Source: Novosphingobium terrae (GTDB lineage: Bacteria > Pseudomonadota > Alphaproteobacteria > Sphingomonadales > Sphingomonadaceae). Taken from it: 64,000 nt of DNA. The DNA lies in assembly GCF_017163935.1 (NCBI RefSeq), contig NZ_JABVZR010000001.1, positions 2,294,001 to 2,358,000 on the forward strand, given 5' to 3'. The stretch's first letter is position 1, and each line of letters starts with the position of its first letter. Below are positions 14,750 through 22,501 of this stretch, piece by piece. Both the position numbers and the translations under genes were made by a program. Under the pieces are notes generated by a model. That model saw only the letters and a list, made by a program, of their open reading frames with translations, made no database searches and had not been told where the DNA came from.

Positions 14750-17202
14750 TCTTGGGGTCGGACGATGACTTCGGAGCCGAGCGCACCCCGTTCGGCCAGT
14801 ATGTCCGCCAGGTGGGCGCCGGTCTTTCCTCCCAGCGCCCACCTGCGCCAGCGCCGTCGCGCGAAGGCTGGAGCCGCCTCCGGAAGGAGGTGGCTCCGAG
14901 GCCCGGAGAGTCGCTACGCGGTCTGGTATACCGCTGCTGCGCGATCAACGACCTCCACAACAGCTGGAGCATCCTGAAATCGCTTGGGCTGCGCTACCGA
15001 AACCAGGTCATGATCTCGGAGGATCCGAACATCGAGCTGGAGCAGCTCGCGCACGCCATAGGCGTCGAAGACGGAGAGGTGATCGGCAGGTGCTACCCGG
15101 GGCTGGGCAACTCCCACCGTTCCTTCTACGGCCTTCGGCTCGGCAGAGGAGCGGTCGAATGGAGCTTGCGCAGGTTCTCGCCGCTGGCCTTCAGGGCCGA
15201 CAGGGAGGCAGCGGTGCGTGCAGCCGAAAGCAGCGGTAGACAGTCCATCGACCGGGACCATGGCTACCACCGCGCCACATGGGAGCTCGCCGACATCCCG
15301 TTCTGCGTCGATCACTGGGACATGCTGCATGACGCATGCCCCTGCGAGACCGGCGACGTCCCGCAGCGCTGGACCAGGACGGTCACGCAGCTTCACGATT
15401 GCGACAGATGCGGCAATTCGCTGGCGGACCTGCGTTCCTATCCGGTGCCCGAGGACATGCGGAAGGCGCTGACCCTGATCAAGGCGCTGGTGCATCCGAT
15501 CGAGGCCGAACGCGAGTCCGCCCTGGATGCGCTGCCGCCGGCACTCCGCCAGGTCGACAGGAACCAGATCTACTCGGTCTTCATGCAGCTGGTCGAGGTG
15601 TTCGATCCCGACGCCGTCAACTATCCGATCGAGCGCGCACGGGATCGTCTCAACGGCCTCTGGAAGGCGGCTGACTACCTGCAGCGCTGGCCGAACAGCC
15701 ATGACGAGCTGGCCTTTCGCCCTGGAACCAGCGCCAACTCCATCCTGTCGACGTCCCGCGCCCTGAAGAGGCTCGCCCAGGCCGCGAACCTGAAGCTCGG
15801 CGATCCCCGCCGCCTCCTTCCGTCAACGAGGACGGCTGCCAAGGATGCCCCGAAGAGCTCCTCGAACCTCGGCTGGGGGATCGACGGTGCCGTGGACGGT
15901 CTGGAGGCCTCCATCGTCCCCGATCACATGTGGCCTGCGCTGTCCATAATCTCGGCTCTGGCTCACCCGGCCGATGAAATCCGGATATCCGCTATCGGCG
16001 CTCTGCCTCCCGCATTACGCCATGTCGACCGCGACCTTACATTCGACATCCTGAAGCAGCTCGCGGGCGTCTTCTCTCCTCCCACGCCCTCAGACCAGAT
16101 CGCCGCCCCACAGGATCGTCTACAGGGTCTCTGGAAAGCCGCCGATATCCTGCATCGCTGGCCCGCCAGCCTAGAAGACATGGTCTTCGACGCGAGCGTC
16201 AGGCCCAGCACGATGATCAAGATAAACCGGGCTCTAAACGATTTCGGCTGGGCGGTCGCGCGAAGCAAGCCGTCGGACAGCCCCCACCGCGGGCTCCCGG
16301 TCATCCACATGCCACCTGCCGGCCAAGGCAACCCGATATCCAAGGTCGAAGCGCTCGGCGTGTCGAAACTCGCTTCCGAAACCCTAGAACTCGCCTGGGA
16401 CGAGGGGCTCGTCACCCGTCTGCTGCGCCTCCATGGCCGCCGTCTGGTGCGCGCATACGCCGCCGCAGAGGTCCAGTCCCTGGGAGAGGAGTGGAACAGC
16501 CGGATCACCCCGGACTCGCTCGCCTACGATCTTGGCATCTCCTACCATGGGGTGGAGCAGCTGACGGCGCTGGGGATACTCGAGGCCGACGGCCCCGCGT
16601 TCGCAGGGACCGGGCCTCATTTCATGCCGGGAACCGTCGACGACTTCTTCTCCCGTCTCGAAGAGCAGGCGTCGCGGAACCGTCTAATGGTCCCGCATCC
16701 GATGGAGGATCCCGTCAGGCTCGTCGATGCGATGCGCCATGTGTGGGGCAGGCCGAAGCCCTGGGGACCCGTATTCAGACAGCTGCTCGATGGAGATCTG
16801 CACTTCGAGATTTCCCCAGGAACCCAGGTGGCGGACAGCGTTCTGATCGCCTCGTCCAGCATTCCCGCAGTGCAGGCGGCACGCTTCGAACGTAGCCGCT
16901 TCCCGGCCACCTTCTCCCCCTACCTCATTCGACGCGACGCGCTCGTCCTGCTCAACATAAACCCGAAAAGATATTCGGTTGCGCTCCAGAAGCTGCCGGT
17001 ATGCGGCCAGTTCTCCAATCTCTACCTCGTCGATGACGTCGAGGACCTGGCACGCCGATGGATTTCCCTTCGAGAGATCGCCACCCGGCTGAACATGCCC
17101 GCCACCACCGCAGCCAAGGCTCTGCGAGCCGCCGACCTTCAGGAGATTCGACGCAAGATCTGGGATCGCATCGATGTCGAAGAGCATTTCGGCTGGGCAT
17201 GA
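14746..17202 (+). CDS. tniQ: TniQ/TnsD-like target-selection protein with internal duplication
   Basis: This encodes 818 residues from a GTG overlapping the tnsC stop. The N-terminus is a TniQ domain (APRPGESLRGLVYRCC) followed by a zinc-binding set (C198, C200, C219, C222 with nearby H190/H195). Residues ~238-345 and ~395-500 are two copies of a ~105-residue helical module, each containing ALPPALR.VDR and DRL.GLWKAAD.L.RWP. The C-terminus has a helix-turn-helix-like region (WISLREIATRLNMPATTAAKAL). The large size fits a TnsD-type protein that binds a fixed chromosomal site; the tRNA-Leu gene at the island edge is the obvious candidate target. Confidence 0.82.
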   Translation: MILGSDDDFGAERTPFGQYVRQVGAGLSSQRPPAPAPSREGWSRLRKEVAPRPGESLRGLVYRCCAINDLHNSWSILKSLGLRYRNQVMISEDPNIELEQLAHAIGVEDGEVIGRCYPGLGNSHRSFYGLRLGRGAVEWSLRRFSPLAFRADREAAVRAAESSGRQSIDRDHGYHRATWELADIPFCVDHWDMLHDACPCETGDVPQRWTRTVTQLHDCDRCGNSLADLRSYPVPEDMRKALTLIKALVHPIEAERESALDALPPALRQVDRNQIYSVFMQLVEVFDPDAVNYPIERARDRLNGLWKAADYLQRWPNSHDELAFRPGTSANSILSTSRALKRLAQAANLKLGDPRRLLPSTRTAAKDAPKSSSNLGWGIDGAVDGLEASIVPDHMWPALSIISALAHPADEIRISAIGALPPALRHVDRDLTFDILKQLAGVFSPPTPSDQIAAPQDRLQGLWKAADILHRWPASLEDMVFDASVRPSTMIKINRALNDFGWAVARSKPSDSPHRGLPVIHMPPAGQGNPISKVEALGVSKLASETLELAWDEGLVTRLLRLHGRRLVRAYAAAEVQSLGEEWNSRITPDSLAYDLGISYHGVEQLTALGILEADGPAFAGTGPHFMPGTVDDFFSRLEEQASRNRLMVPHPMEDPVRLVDAMRHVWGRPKPWGPVFRQLLDGDLHFEISPGTQVADSVLIASSSIPAVQAARFERSRFPATFSPYLIRRDALVLLNINPKRYSVALQKLPVCGQFSNLYLVDDVEDLARRWISLREIATRLNMPATTAAKALRAADLQEIRRKIWDRIDVEEHFGWA

Positions 17203-17247
17203 TGCATGCATCCGGCCTTCCCGGCAGCGGAAATGCGCTGCCCGCCC

Positions 17248-17529
17248 CTAGTTCTGGCGACCGCTTTCGAGAAGAAACACCGCCAGGGCCTTCGCCGCAT
17301 CCGGGTCGACCGCATAGGTCACCACGCGCCCGGCCCTGGTCGCGGTGACGATGCCCGCGCGCGACAGAACGGACAGATGCGTCGACATCGAGTTGGGCAG
17401 GGTCTCCATGTGGTTAGCCAACTCGCCCACGGACATGCCGTCGCCGCGCCGGGACAGCGTCAGGAAGACGTCCATCCTCGTGGGCTGCGCCAACGCGCTC
17501 AACATGCCGATCGCCTTGATCTTGTCCAT
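17248..17529 (-). CDS. ArsR-family transcriptional regulator
   Basis: A 93-residue winged helix-turn-helix protein. The core reads LSALAQPTRMDVFLTLSRRG, then MSVGELANHMETLPNSMSTHLSVLSRAGIV and a beta wing ATRAGRVVTYAVD, typical of ArsR/SmtB repressors. The metal-binding ELCVC motif is absent (helix 3 reads GELAN), so it probably does not sense arsenic or zinc through that site. It is convergent with tniQ and divergent from the gene at 17760. A palindrome lies right at its start and may be its operator. Confidence 0.85.
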   Translation of the reverse strand: MDKIKAIGMLSALAQPTRMDVFLTLSRRGDGMSVGELANHMETLPNSMSTHLSVLSRAGIVTATRAGRVVTYAVDPDAAKALAVFLLESGRQN

Positions 17530-17554
17530 ATGTCAAAGATAGTCGATGTGACAT
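17530..17554. promoter_or_regulatory. Candidate ArsR operator palindrome
   Basis: ATGTCA (17530-17535) and TGACAT (17549-17554) are perfect inverted arms separated by 13 bases, directly upstream of the arsR-like start. Further TGACA-type half sites follow in the AT-rich stretch to about 17690, before the gene at 17760. Autoregulation is the simplest reading; TnsB-binding sites are an alternative. Confidence 0.4.
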
Positions 17555-17759
17555 CCTCTTCAAGCGCCAAATTTGACAGTTCGGTAACCACGAAAATCCC
17601 GCTTAGACACAGGCGCAGAGGGATCGAAAATAATTTTCATATCATCATATCATGATGTATTGACATATTGACGAGCAATGCCATCTAGGGGTTGTCGGAC
17701 GGGACCCATCGCCATCCCGCGCCGAAGTTGGAGCCTTACTCGGCGACCCGGAGATGGCC

Positions 17760-18272
17760 ATGACTGCCACCTATCCCGACCTGCCGGCGCGCGACGCTGC
17801 CCGGACCTACGATCACCATTCTGACGATCCCCTCGGTGACGACCAGCCGACCGACCCCTTCTACCTGACCACCCGCCGCGGCCTCTATCGCGTCGTGACC
17901 GTGGCGGCCGAGGCCGGCGCGCGTTTCCAGCGTGAGGGCTGCGCGATCGATCCGATGAGCTGGATGCTCACGCCGCGCGTCATGTTCGACGGCGCAAATG
18001 CGATCGACGCCTGCGTGTCAATGCCGCACTTCATCAATGCGCTGATGCTGCACGGGCTGGGATTGGGCACAGACGCCGATCCCGAGCTCTTCGTCCATCT
18101 CGTGCACGACGATCCCGTCGCCAAGCCTCCGGCCCCGCGTCATGTCAGAGCCTCGGCCCGATACGCAGCGCGTCGTATGCGCGGAGGCACCGGGGACCGG
18201 CTACGCCGGCCCGCCGCCCGCCCCCGACAGTCGCCACATGCGAAGTCCGACACCACCTTCGGAGCCTTCTGA
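17760..18272 (+). CDS. Hypothetical protein
   Basis: This encodes 170 residues from ATG 17760, six bases after GGAG; an ATG at 17754 is too close to that site. A compact middle part reads CAIDPMSWMLTPRVMFDG, then DACVSMPHFINALMLHGLGLG. This is faintly reminiscent of the MbcA/ParS-type antitoxin fold, in which a W-L-TP motif precedes a 'FDG' turn, but the similarity is weak. The C-terminal 45 residues are basic and low-complexity. It is divergent from arsR and may be controlled by it. Confidence 0.5.
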   Translation: MTATYPDLPARDAARTYDHHSDDPLGDDQPTDPFYLTTRRGLYRVVTVAAEAGARFQREGCAIDPMSWMLTPRVMFDGANAIDACVSMPHFINALMLHGLGLGTDADPELFVHLVHDDPVAKPPAPRHVRASARYAARRMRGGTGDRLRRPAARPRQSPHAKSDTTFGAF

Positions 18273-18424
18273 TCCTAGGCCACATCCACTTCCCGCGCGC
18301 CTAACGTAAGCGCCCCGCTTCCCACCCCAGGCCGCCGCCTCCCTATAGCACGACTGAGACGTAGCGGGCTCCGGCCCCTTCTAACCTGCCGGCGCCGAAA
18401 ACGGGCCGGACTGGAGCAAGAAAC

Positions 18425-19084
18425 ATGGACAAGCGACATACGCGCGGCCTCCTGGCCGCCGCGAAGGACGAATTCTGGCCGAAGGTCCGGCCTCTGGACC
18501 TCGATGAAGGATGGACAGACGACGGCGATGGCCCCGCAGCTGGATCCATCGCGGTAGTCGACATCTCCACCGTCGGCAGCCACCCGGCAGAGGGAAGGAT
18601 CATCCGCCTCACCCTCCGCTCGTTCGAATACGACAGCAGCGGCGCCATCACGTGGATCGGCGATCTCCTCGATACGGTCGAGGACCCGGGCACCCCCACG
18701 CCTACCGGCATGCACGCAGCTGCGGAAAACTCGGTGTCCGAGCCCCGTCGGGGCATCGTCGAGGACTGGACCGCCACCGAGGTGCTTCGGGCCGTGTCGA
18801 TCGTCGTCGCCCACGGCGTCGACGCCGTGCGCCCCTGGGTCGAGAGCCGGTTCGAGCACGCACGCGGGCTGCGATGGGCCTGTTCCATGAGCGACGTGGA
18901 CTGGCCGGCCCGCGGTTTCCACGGCTTCGCGCTGAACTCCCTGCTCTGGCAGTCCGGATACAGCCATGGCCGGAACGTCCCAGGCGCCGGCACCGACGCG
19001 GTCGTCCAGCTCCTGCGCCATCGCTCGAAGGACAACAGGACAGCTCTGGCCGAACTGCTCGATCGCCAGCGCCGCCCGTCGTGA
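18425..19084 (+). CDS. DnaQ-like (DEDDh) exonuclease-fold protein, active site degraded
   Basis: A 219-residue protein with GGAG eight bases before ATG. It follows the DnaQ layout: a first strand with VVDISTVG where active enzymes have D-x-E (here D46-I-S48), GRIIRLTLRSFEYD, a segment IVVAHGVDAVRPWVE corresponding to the AHN-FD motif with the Asp changed, then WACSMSDVDWPARG and a final helix with TDAVVQLL. At least two of the four metal ligands appear lost, so nuclease activity is doubtful. It heads a plus-strand gene run that leads into the ubiquitin-like and E1 genes. It may serve as a nucleic-acid-binding sensor. Confidence 0.6.
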   Translation: MDKRHTRGLLAAAKDEFWPKVRPLDLDEGWTDDGDGPAAGSIAVVDISTVGSHPAEGRIIRLTLRSFEYDSSGAITWIGDLLDTVEDPGTPTPTGMHAAAENSVSEPRRGIVEDWTATEVLRAVSIVVAHGVDAVRPWVESRFEHARGLRWACSMSDVDWPARGFHGFALNSLLWQSGYSHGRNVPGAGTDAVVQLLRHRSKDNRTALAELLDRQRRPS

Positions 19085-19131
19085 CCCGTGCCCCTTCCCG
19101 CTCCAACCTCACTCCCACGAAGGAGACGCCC

Positions 19132-19797
19132 ATGCCCGCCATCCCGCGTGACGACACCTATGCTGCAGACGCCATGTATGCTCCGATTCTGCTGGCCGAA
19201 CCCGACGGCCCCGGCCGCAACGCTGTCGCGCTCTTCCGAAATCGCGACGACGGCAGCCAGGCAATCGTGTGGCAACAGTCCTGCGAAAGCCAGGAAGGCG
19301 CCAGCGCTCTCCACGAATGGATGCTCTTGCGGTCGGACCTCTGGAATTTCTGGGGCCGCCTTGCCGCCCGCCTCGGCGCCGACCCAGCAGGCATGCTGAT
19401 ACTGAAGGCAGCGCGGGCCGACGAGGAGGAACGGCAAAACCAGGTCAGGGAGGCTGAGAAGCACCGTCTGGAGGAAGAGCGGCTTTCGCGCGTGATCACG
19501 CTCTACTGCTACACCCCGAAAGGGAAGCGCCCCTACCTTGGGCTGGAGCGTGGCAACGCCGACGAGCCCTTCTTCAAGATGTCCTTCGCCGCGGAGTGGG
19601 AATGCGACAGGGTCGTCGACTGGCTTCAATATCAGCGGAAGCGGTTCGAGGAGATGGCGCAGTTGCTCGCCGACTCTGGGCAGCTTGCTCTGGAGCGACA
19701 CATCCTGGAGGGGATGCGCGCGGCGGAAAGGGACGCGAAGGCCCGCGGGATCAGCGTGGGTGGCCGGCGCCCCCTTCGCTTCTGGAGGGGTCAATGA
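19132..19797 (+). CDS. Hypothetical coiled-coil protein in Ubl/E1 operon
   Basis: This encodes 221 residues with a strong ribosome binding site (AAGGAG). The middle has a charged helical run, probably coiled coil (ARADEEERQNQVREAEKHRL), followed by an alpha/beta segment (RVITLYCYTPKGKRPYLGLE) and a second helical part. The stop overlaps the next start (ATGA). No family is recognised. It has no obvious E2 catalytic motif, so it is not a convincing ubiquitin-conjugating enzyme. Confidence 0.55.
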   Translation: MPAIPRDDTYAADAMYAPILLAEPDGPGRNAVALFRNRDDGSQAIVWQQSCESQEGASALHEWMLLRSDLWNFWGRLAARLGADPAGMLILKAARADEEERQNQVREAEKHRLEEERLSRVITLYCYTPKGKRPYLGLERGNADEPFFKMSFAAEWECDRVVDWLQYQRKRFEEMAQLLADSGQLALERHILEGMRAAERDAKARGISVGGRRPLRFWRGQ

Positions 19798-20657
19798 CCG
19801 CGGGTCCGCTCGTGCCGGTCGGCGCTTCGGCCGATCAGTCCCGCGACCTGCCCGTCATGCTCTTCGCGCGCACCTTCTCCGGCCGGCCGCTTGTCGTCGG
19901 ATCCGAAGCCAGCCTGGAACTGCGTGGCGGCGACCGGCTGGGGGCCGACCGCATCCTGGCGGAGCTGGATCTGGACTGGGAGCCGGAGTTCATGCTGTCC
20001 GTCCAGCGCGCCTGCGCGCTGCAGCGGGTGAGAGGGCGTCGGTGGTTCACCATGCCGGCGATCCTTCTGGGCGGTGAGGTCGGAGCGGGGCGCACCCATG
20101 TCGCCAGGAGCCTGGCCAGGGCCGCCGGGGTGCCGCACATCAGCTTCGACGCGGGCGTCGACATGTTCGTCCAGCCCCGATACGGTCCTGATCTGCAGCT
20201 GCCGCTGCCGCTCTGCGCGGCCATGGTCGCCAGCGGCTGCGCGAACCCGGTAATCAGCATCCTCGGGATCGAGTGCGCGAGCAGGGAGATGGTCGACCTT
20301 GTCGCACGGCTGGTGGACGGCGCGTCCAACGCCGGTTTTCCCGACCCGACTCTCGCTGCGGTTCTCGACTACAGCGCCGTGACCTGGATCGTGCAGGCGC
20401 ATGACGTCGATGCCGTTCCTCCCGTTCTGGCCGACCGGCTGAACCGCGTCGATCTCCAGGGCTGGCAGGCCACCCAGTTCGAGCTTCGGTCCATCGACAT
20501 CCTTGCCGAGGTGCTGGCCGATCGTGCCATCCCCGTTCCGACCGGACTCGATCTCGACGACCTCTTCAAGTCGGTGCGCAGCTGGCGATACCTGCCCACC
20601 GCCGAGCTCTACCGCCGCATCGACGTTCTCGTCGATGCGCATGCCTCCCCCTTCTGA
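19794..20657 (+). CDS. Lon-type AAA+ protein with degenerate ATP site
   Basis: A 287-residue AAA+ fold resembling the ATPase part of Lon. It contains AILLGGEVGAGRTHVARSLARAAGVP, where the Walker A Lys is replaced by Arg100; NPVISILGIE, where the Walker B Asp-Glu pair is missing; and TWIVQAHDVDAVPPVLADRL, matching the sensor-1 and Arg-finger region (Lon: ATAN...IPPPLLDR). No protease domain follows. It is translationally coupled to the previous gene. It could act as a non-hydrolysing scaffold or a nucleotide-independent unfoldase adaptor for substrates of the Ubl system. Confidence 0.65.
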   Translation: MTAGPLVPVGASADQSRDLPVMLFARTFSGRPLVVGSEASLELRGGDRLGADRILAELDLDWEPEFMLSVQRACALQRVRGRRWFTMPAILLGGEVGAGRTHVARSLARAAGVPHISFDAGVDMFVQPRYGPDLQLPLPLCAAMVASGCANPVISILGIECASREMVDLVARLVDGASNAGFPDPTLAAVLDYSAVTWIVQAHDVDAVPPVLADRLNRVDLQGWQATQFELRSIDILAEVLADRAIPVPTGLDLDDLFKSVRSWRYLPTAELYRRIDVLVDAHASPF

Positions 20658-20673
20658 ACCGAGGAAAATCCAG

Positions 20674-21336
20674 ATGAACGATGAAGAGGAAATCCAGCGC
20701 GTCGTCGTCGACGGGCGCGCACTCCAACTGCCGGCGGAAGGGCTGACCGGCCGGGTCGTGCTGGCTGCGGTTGATGCCAATCCGGAAGACCGCGACGTGC
20801 TGATCCGCGTCGATGGAGGCTGGGCGCGGATGATCGCGCCCGACGCCCAGGTCGTGGGTGCCGAGGGCGAGGCCCGCTTCCGTCTCCATCGGAAGGGTGT
20901 CCTCCGCTATCTCCGGGTCGACGACCGGCTCTGGGAATGGGGCTCCGCTGCGATCTACGAGCATGACATCCGTGAGATCGGCGGCATCGGTGACGATCTC
21001 ACGCTCCATCTTGTCGGCGGCGACAGGCTCCGCCCCGGCGCGCTGGTGGACCTCTCGGTCAACTGGGTGCCCGGTGTCGTCACGCGGTCGGACCGTGGCG
21101 GCACCGTGCCCGTGGTCATCAACGGGAGGCAGCAGAACCTTCCTGCGACAGATATCGACTTCGAGGATCTGGTCAGGCTGGCCTATCCGGACCTCACCCC
21201 GGACACCGGCAGGATGTTCACCGTCAGCTACCGCCACGGCCCGATGGACCGGCCGGTAGGTCTGCTTGCCCCCCGCCAGCGCATGCGTCTGACCAACGGA
21301 GCGACCTACAATGTCACACGCACTGATAAGGGCTAA
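20674..21336 (+). CDS. Multi-ubiquitin-like protein (three tandem Ubl units)
   Basis: A 220-residue protein made of three units: about 8-70 (VVVDGRALQLPAEGLTGRVV...), 76-140 (RYLRVDDRLWEWGS...) and 145-220 (VPVVINGRQQNLPATDIDFE...). The last unit closely matches the bacterial Multi_ubiq domain (LVRLAYPDL, FTVSYRHGPMDRPVGLL, YNVTRTDKG). It ends in a single exposed Gly, suitable for C-terminal adenylation by the E1 encoded next, whose gene overlaps it by 26 bases. These proteins belong to bacterial ubiquitin-like conjugation operons linked to phage defence. It is the likely modifier of this system. Confidence 0.82.
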   Translation: MNDEEEIQRVVVDGRALQLPAEGLTGRVVLAAVDANPEDRDVLIRVDGGWARMIAPDAQVVGAEGEARFRLHRKGVLRYLRVDDRLWEWGSAAIYEHDIREIGGIGDDLTLHLVGGDRLRPGALVDLSVNWVPGVVTRSDRGGTVPVVINGRQQNLPATDIDFEDLVRLAYPDLTPDTGRMFTVSYRHGPMDRPVGLLAPRQRMRLTNGATYNVTRTDKG

Positions 21337-22501
21337 TCCCGATCTGAGCCGCCTGGTAGAAGACGGTTACGACGTCGAGATCGTGGGGGGCTATCTCGTT
21401 CTGCGCGATATCCCCTTCGTGACCGCCGACAGGCGGCTGCGCCGCGGCTCGCTCGTCTGCCTGCTGCAACTGGCCGGCGACCGCACCGTTCAGCCCAGGG
21501 ACCATAACGGCTGGTTCGCGGGCGGCACTCCTCACACCGCCGACGGCTGTCAGCTGGACGGGATGCTCCACGATTTCAGGCGGCAGGATCTCGGAGGCGG
21601 GCTCCTCGTGGATCATTTCATCTGCTGCTTCCCACCCGGTGGCTACTTCGACGACCATCATCACAAGATGACGACCCTGGCCGAGCATGTGTCGGTCCAT
21701 GCTGCCGTGATCGAGCCCACCGCCACTGCCCGCACCGGACATGTAATGACCGGAGAGGGCAGATCCTGCTTCGAATATCTCGACACAGCCAGTTCACGAA
21801 ACGGCATCGGCAGGTTTTCCGACCGGCTCGCCGGCCTCAGCATCGGCATCGTCGGACTGGGCGGCACCGGCTCATACATCCTTGACCAGATCGCCAAGAC
21901 CCCGGTCGGCCGGATCCACCTCTTCGACGATGACCGCTTCGACCAGCACTGCGCCTTCCGCGCGCCCGGGGCGCCGTCGATCGAGGAGCTTCGGGCACTG
22001 CCCAGCAAGGTAGCGCATTTCGCGCGCCTCTACTCGCGCATGCATCGAGGCATCGTCGGGCACGAGGTCAGGCTCGGGAAGGCGAATGCCGGCTACCTCG
22101 ACCATGTCGACTTCGTCTTCCTCGCCGTCGATGACGGGGCGGCTCGGCATATGCTGGTGAAGGAGCTGGAGAAGAGGGCGCTGCCGTTCATCGACACAGG
22201 CATCGGGCTGGAGTCGGCGGATGGCGGCCTGACCGGAATGGTGAGGGTCACGACCAGCACGCCAGAGATGCGCGACCATGTGCGGCAGTTCCATCGGGCG
22301 CCCTTGGCCTCGGGCGGCGCCGGTATCTACGAATCGCGTGCTCAGGTCAGCGACATGAACGCCCTGACGGCGGTCCTCGCGGTCATCCGGTTCAAGAAGC
22401 ATTTCGGCTTCTATCTCGACCTCGAGGGCGAGCACCACACCGTCTTCCAGATGGATGGCGCCACGATAATCAACGAAGACTTCAAGGAGCGCGAGACATG
22501 A
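21311..22501 (+). CDS. E1-like ThiF-family adenylyltransferase
   Basis: A 396-residue E1-like enzyme. Residues 1-165 form an extra N-terminal domain (as in DUF6791-ThiF proteins) with W68, an HTADGC turn and a double Cys in DHFICCFPPGGY. The Rossmann adenylation domain follows: GLGGTG at 182-187, the acidic strand HLFDDDRF (D206-D208) and AFRAPG in place of the usual N-x-x-R. Downstream of C214 there is no Cys at all, so no classic E1 thioester Cys is present in the catalytic half. It would adenylate the Ubl protein C-terminus. It overlaps both neighbours (26 bases and ATGA). Confidence 0.85.
   Translation: MSHALIRANPDLSRLVEDGYDVEIVGGYLVLRDIPFVTADRRLRRGSLVCLLQLAGDRTVQPRDHNGWFAGGTPHTADGCQLDGMLHDFRRQDLGGGLLVDHFICCFPPGGYFDDHHHKMTTLAEHVSVHAAVIEPTATARTGHVMTGEGRSCFEYLDTASSRNGIGRFSDRLAGLSIGIVGLGGTGSYILDQIAKTPVGRIHLFDDDRFDQHCAFRAPGAPSIEELRALPSKVAHFARLYSRMHRGIVGHEVRLGKANAGYLDHVDFVFLAVDDGAARHMLVKELEKRALPFIDTGIGLESADGGLTGMVRVTTSTPEMRDHVRQFHRAPLASGGAGIYESRAQVSDMNALTAVLAVIRFKKHFGFYLDLEGEHHTVFQMDGATIINEDFKERET

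Noticed and set aside
17248..17529. Arsenic or metal resistance operon
   Set aside because: The ArsR-type protein lacks the ELCVC metal site and no arsenate reductase or efflux gene lies nearby.
18511..19131. In-frame upstream extension of the gene at 19132
   Set aside because: The extension overlaps the DnaQ-like gene in another frame and has shadow-like Arg-rich composition; AAGGAG directly before ATG 19132 fixes the start.
19132..19797. Possible E2 conjugating enzyme in the Ubl operon
   Set aside because: There is no Cys in an E2-like context (no HPN or Pro-rich segment before a catalytic Cys); the protein is largely coiled coil.
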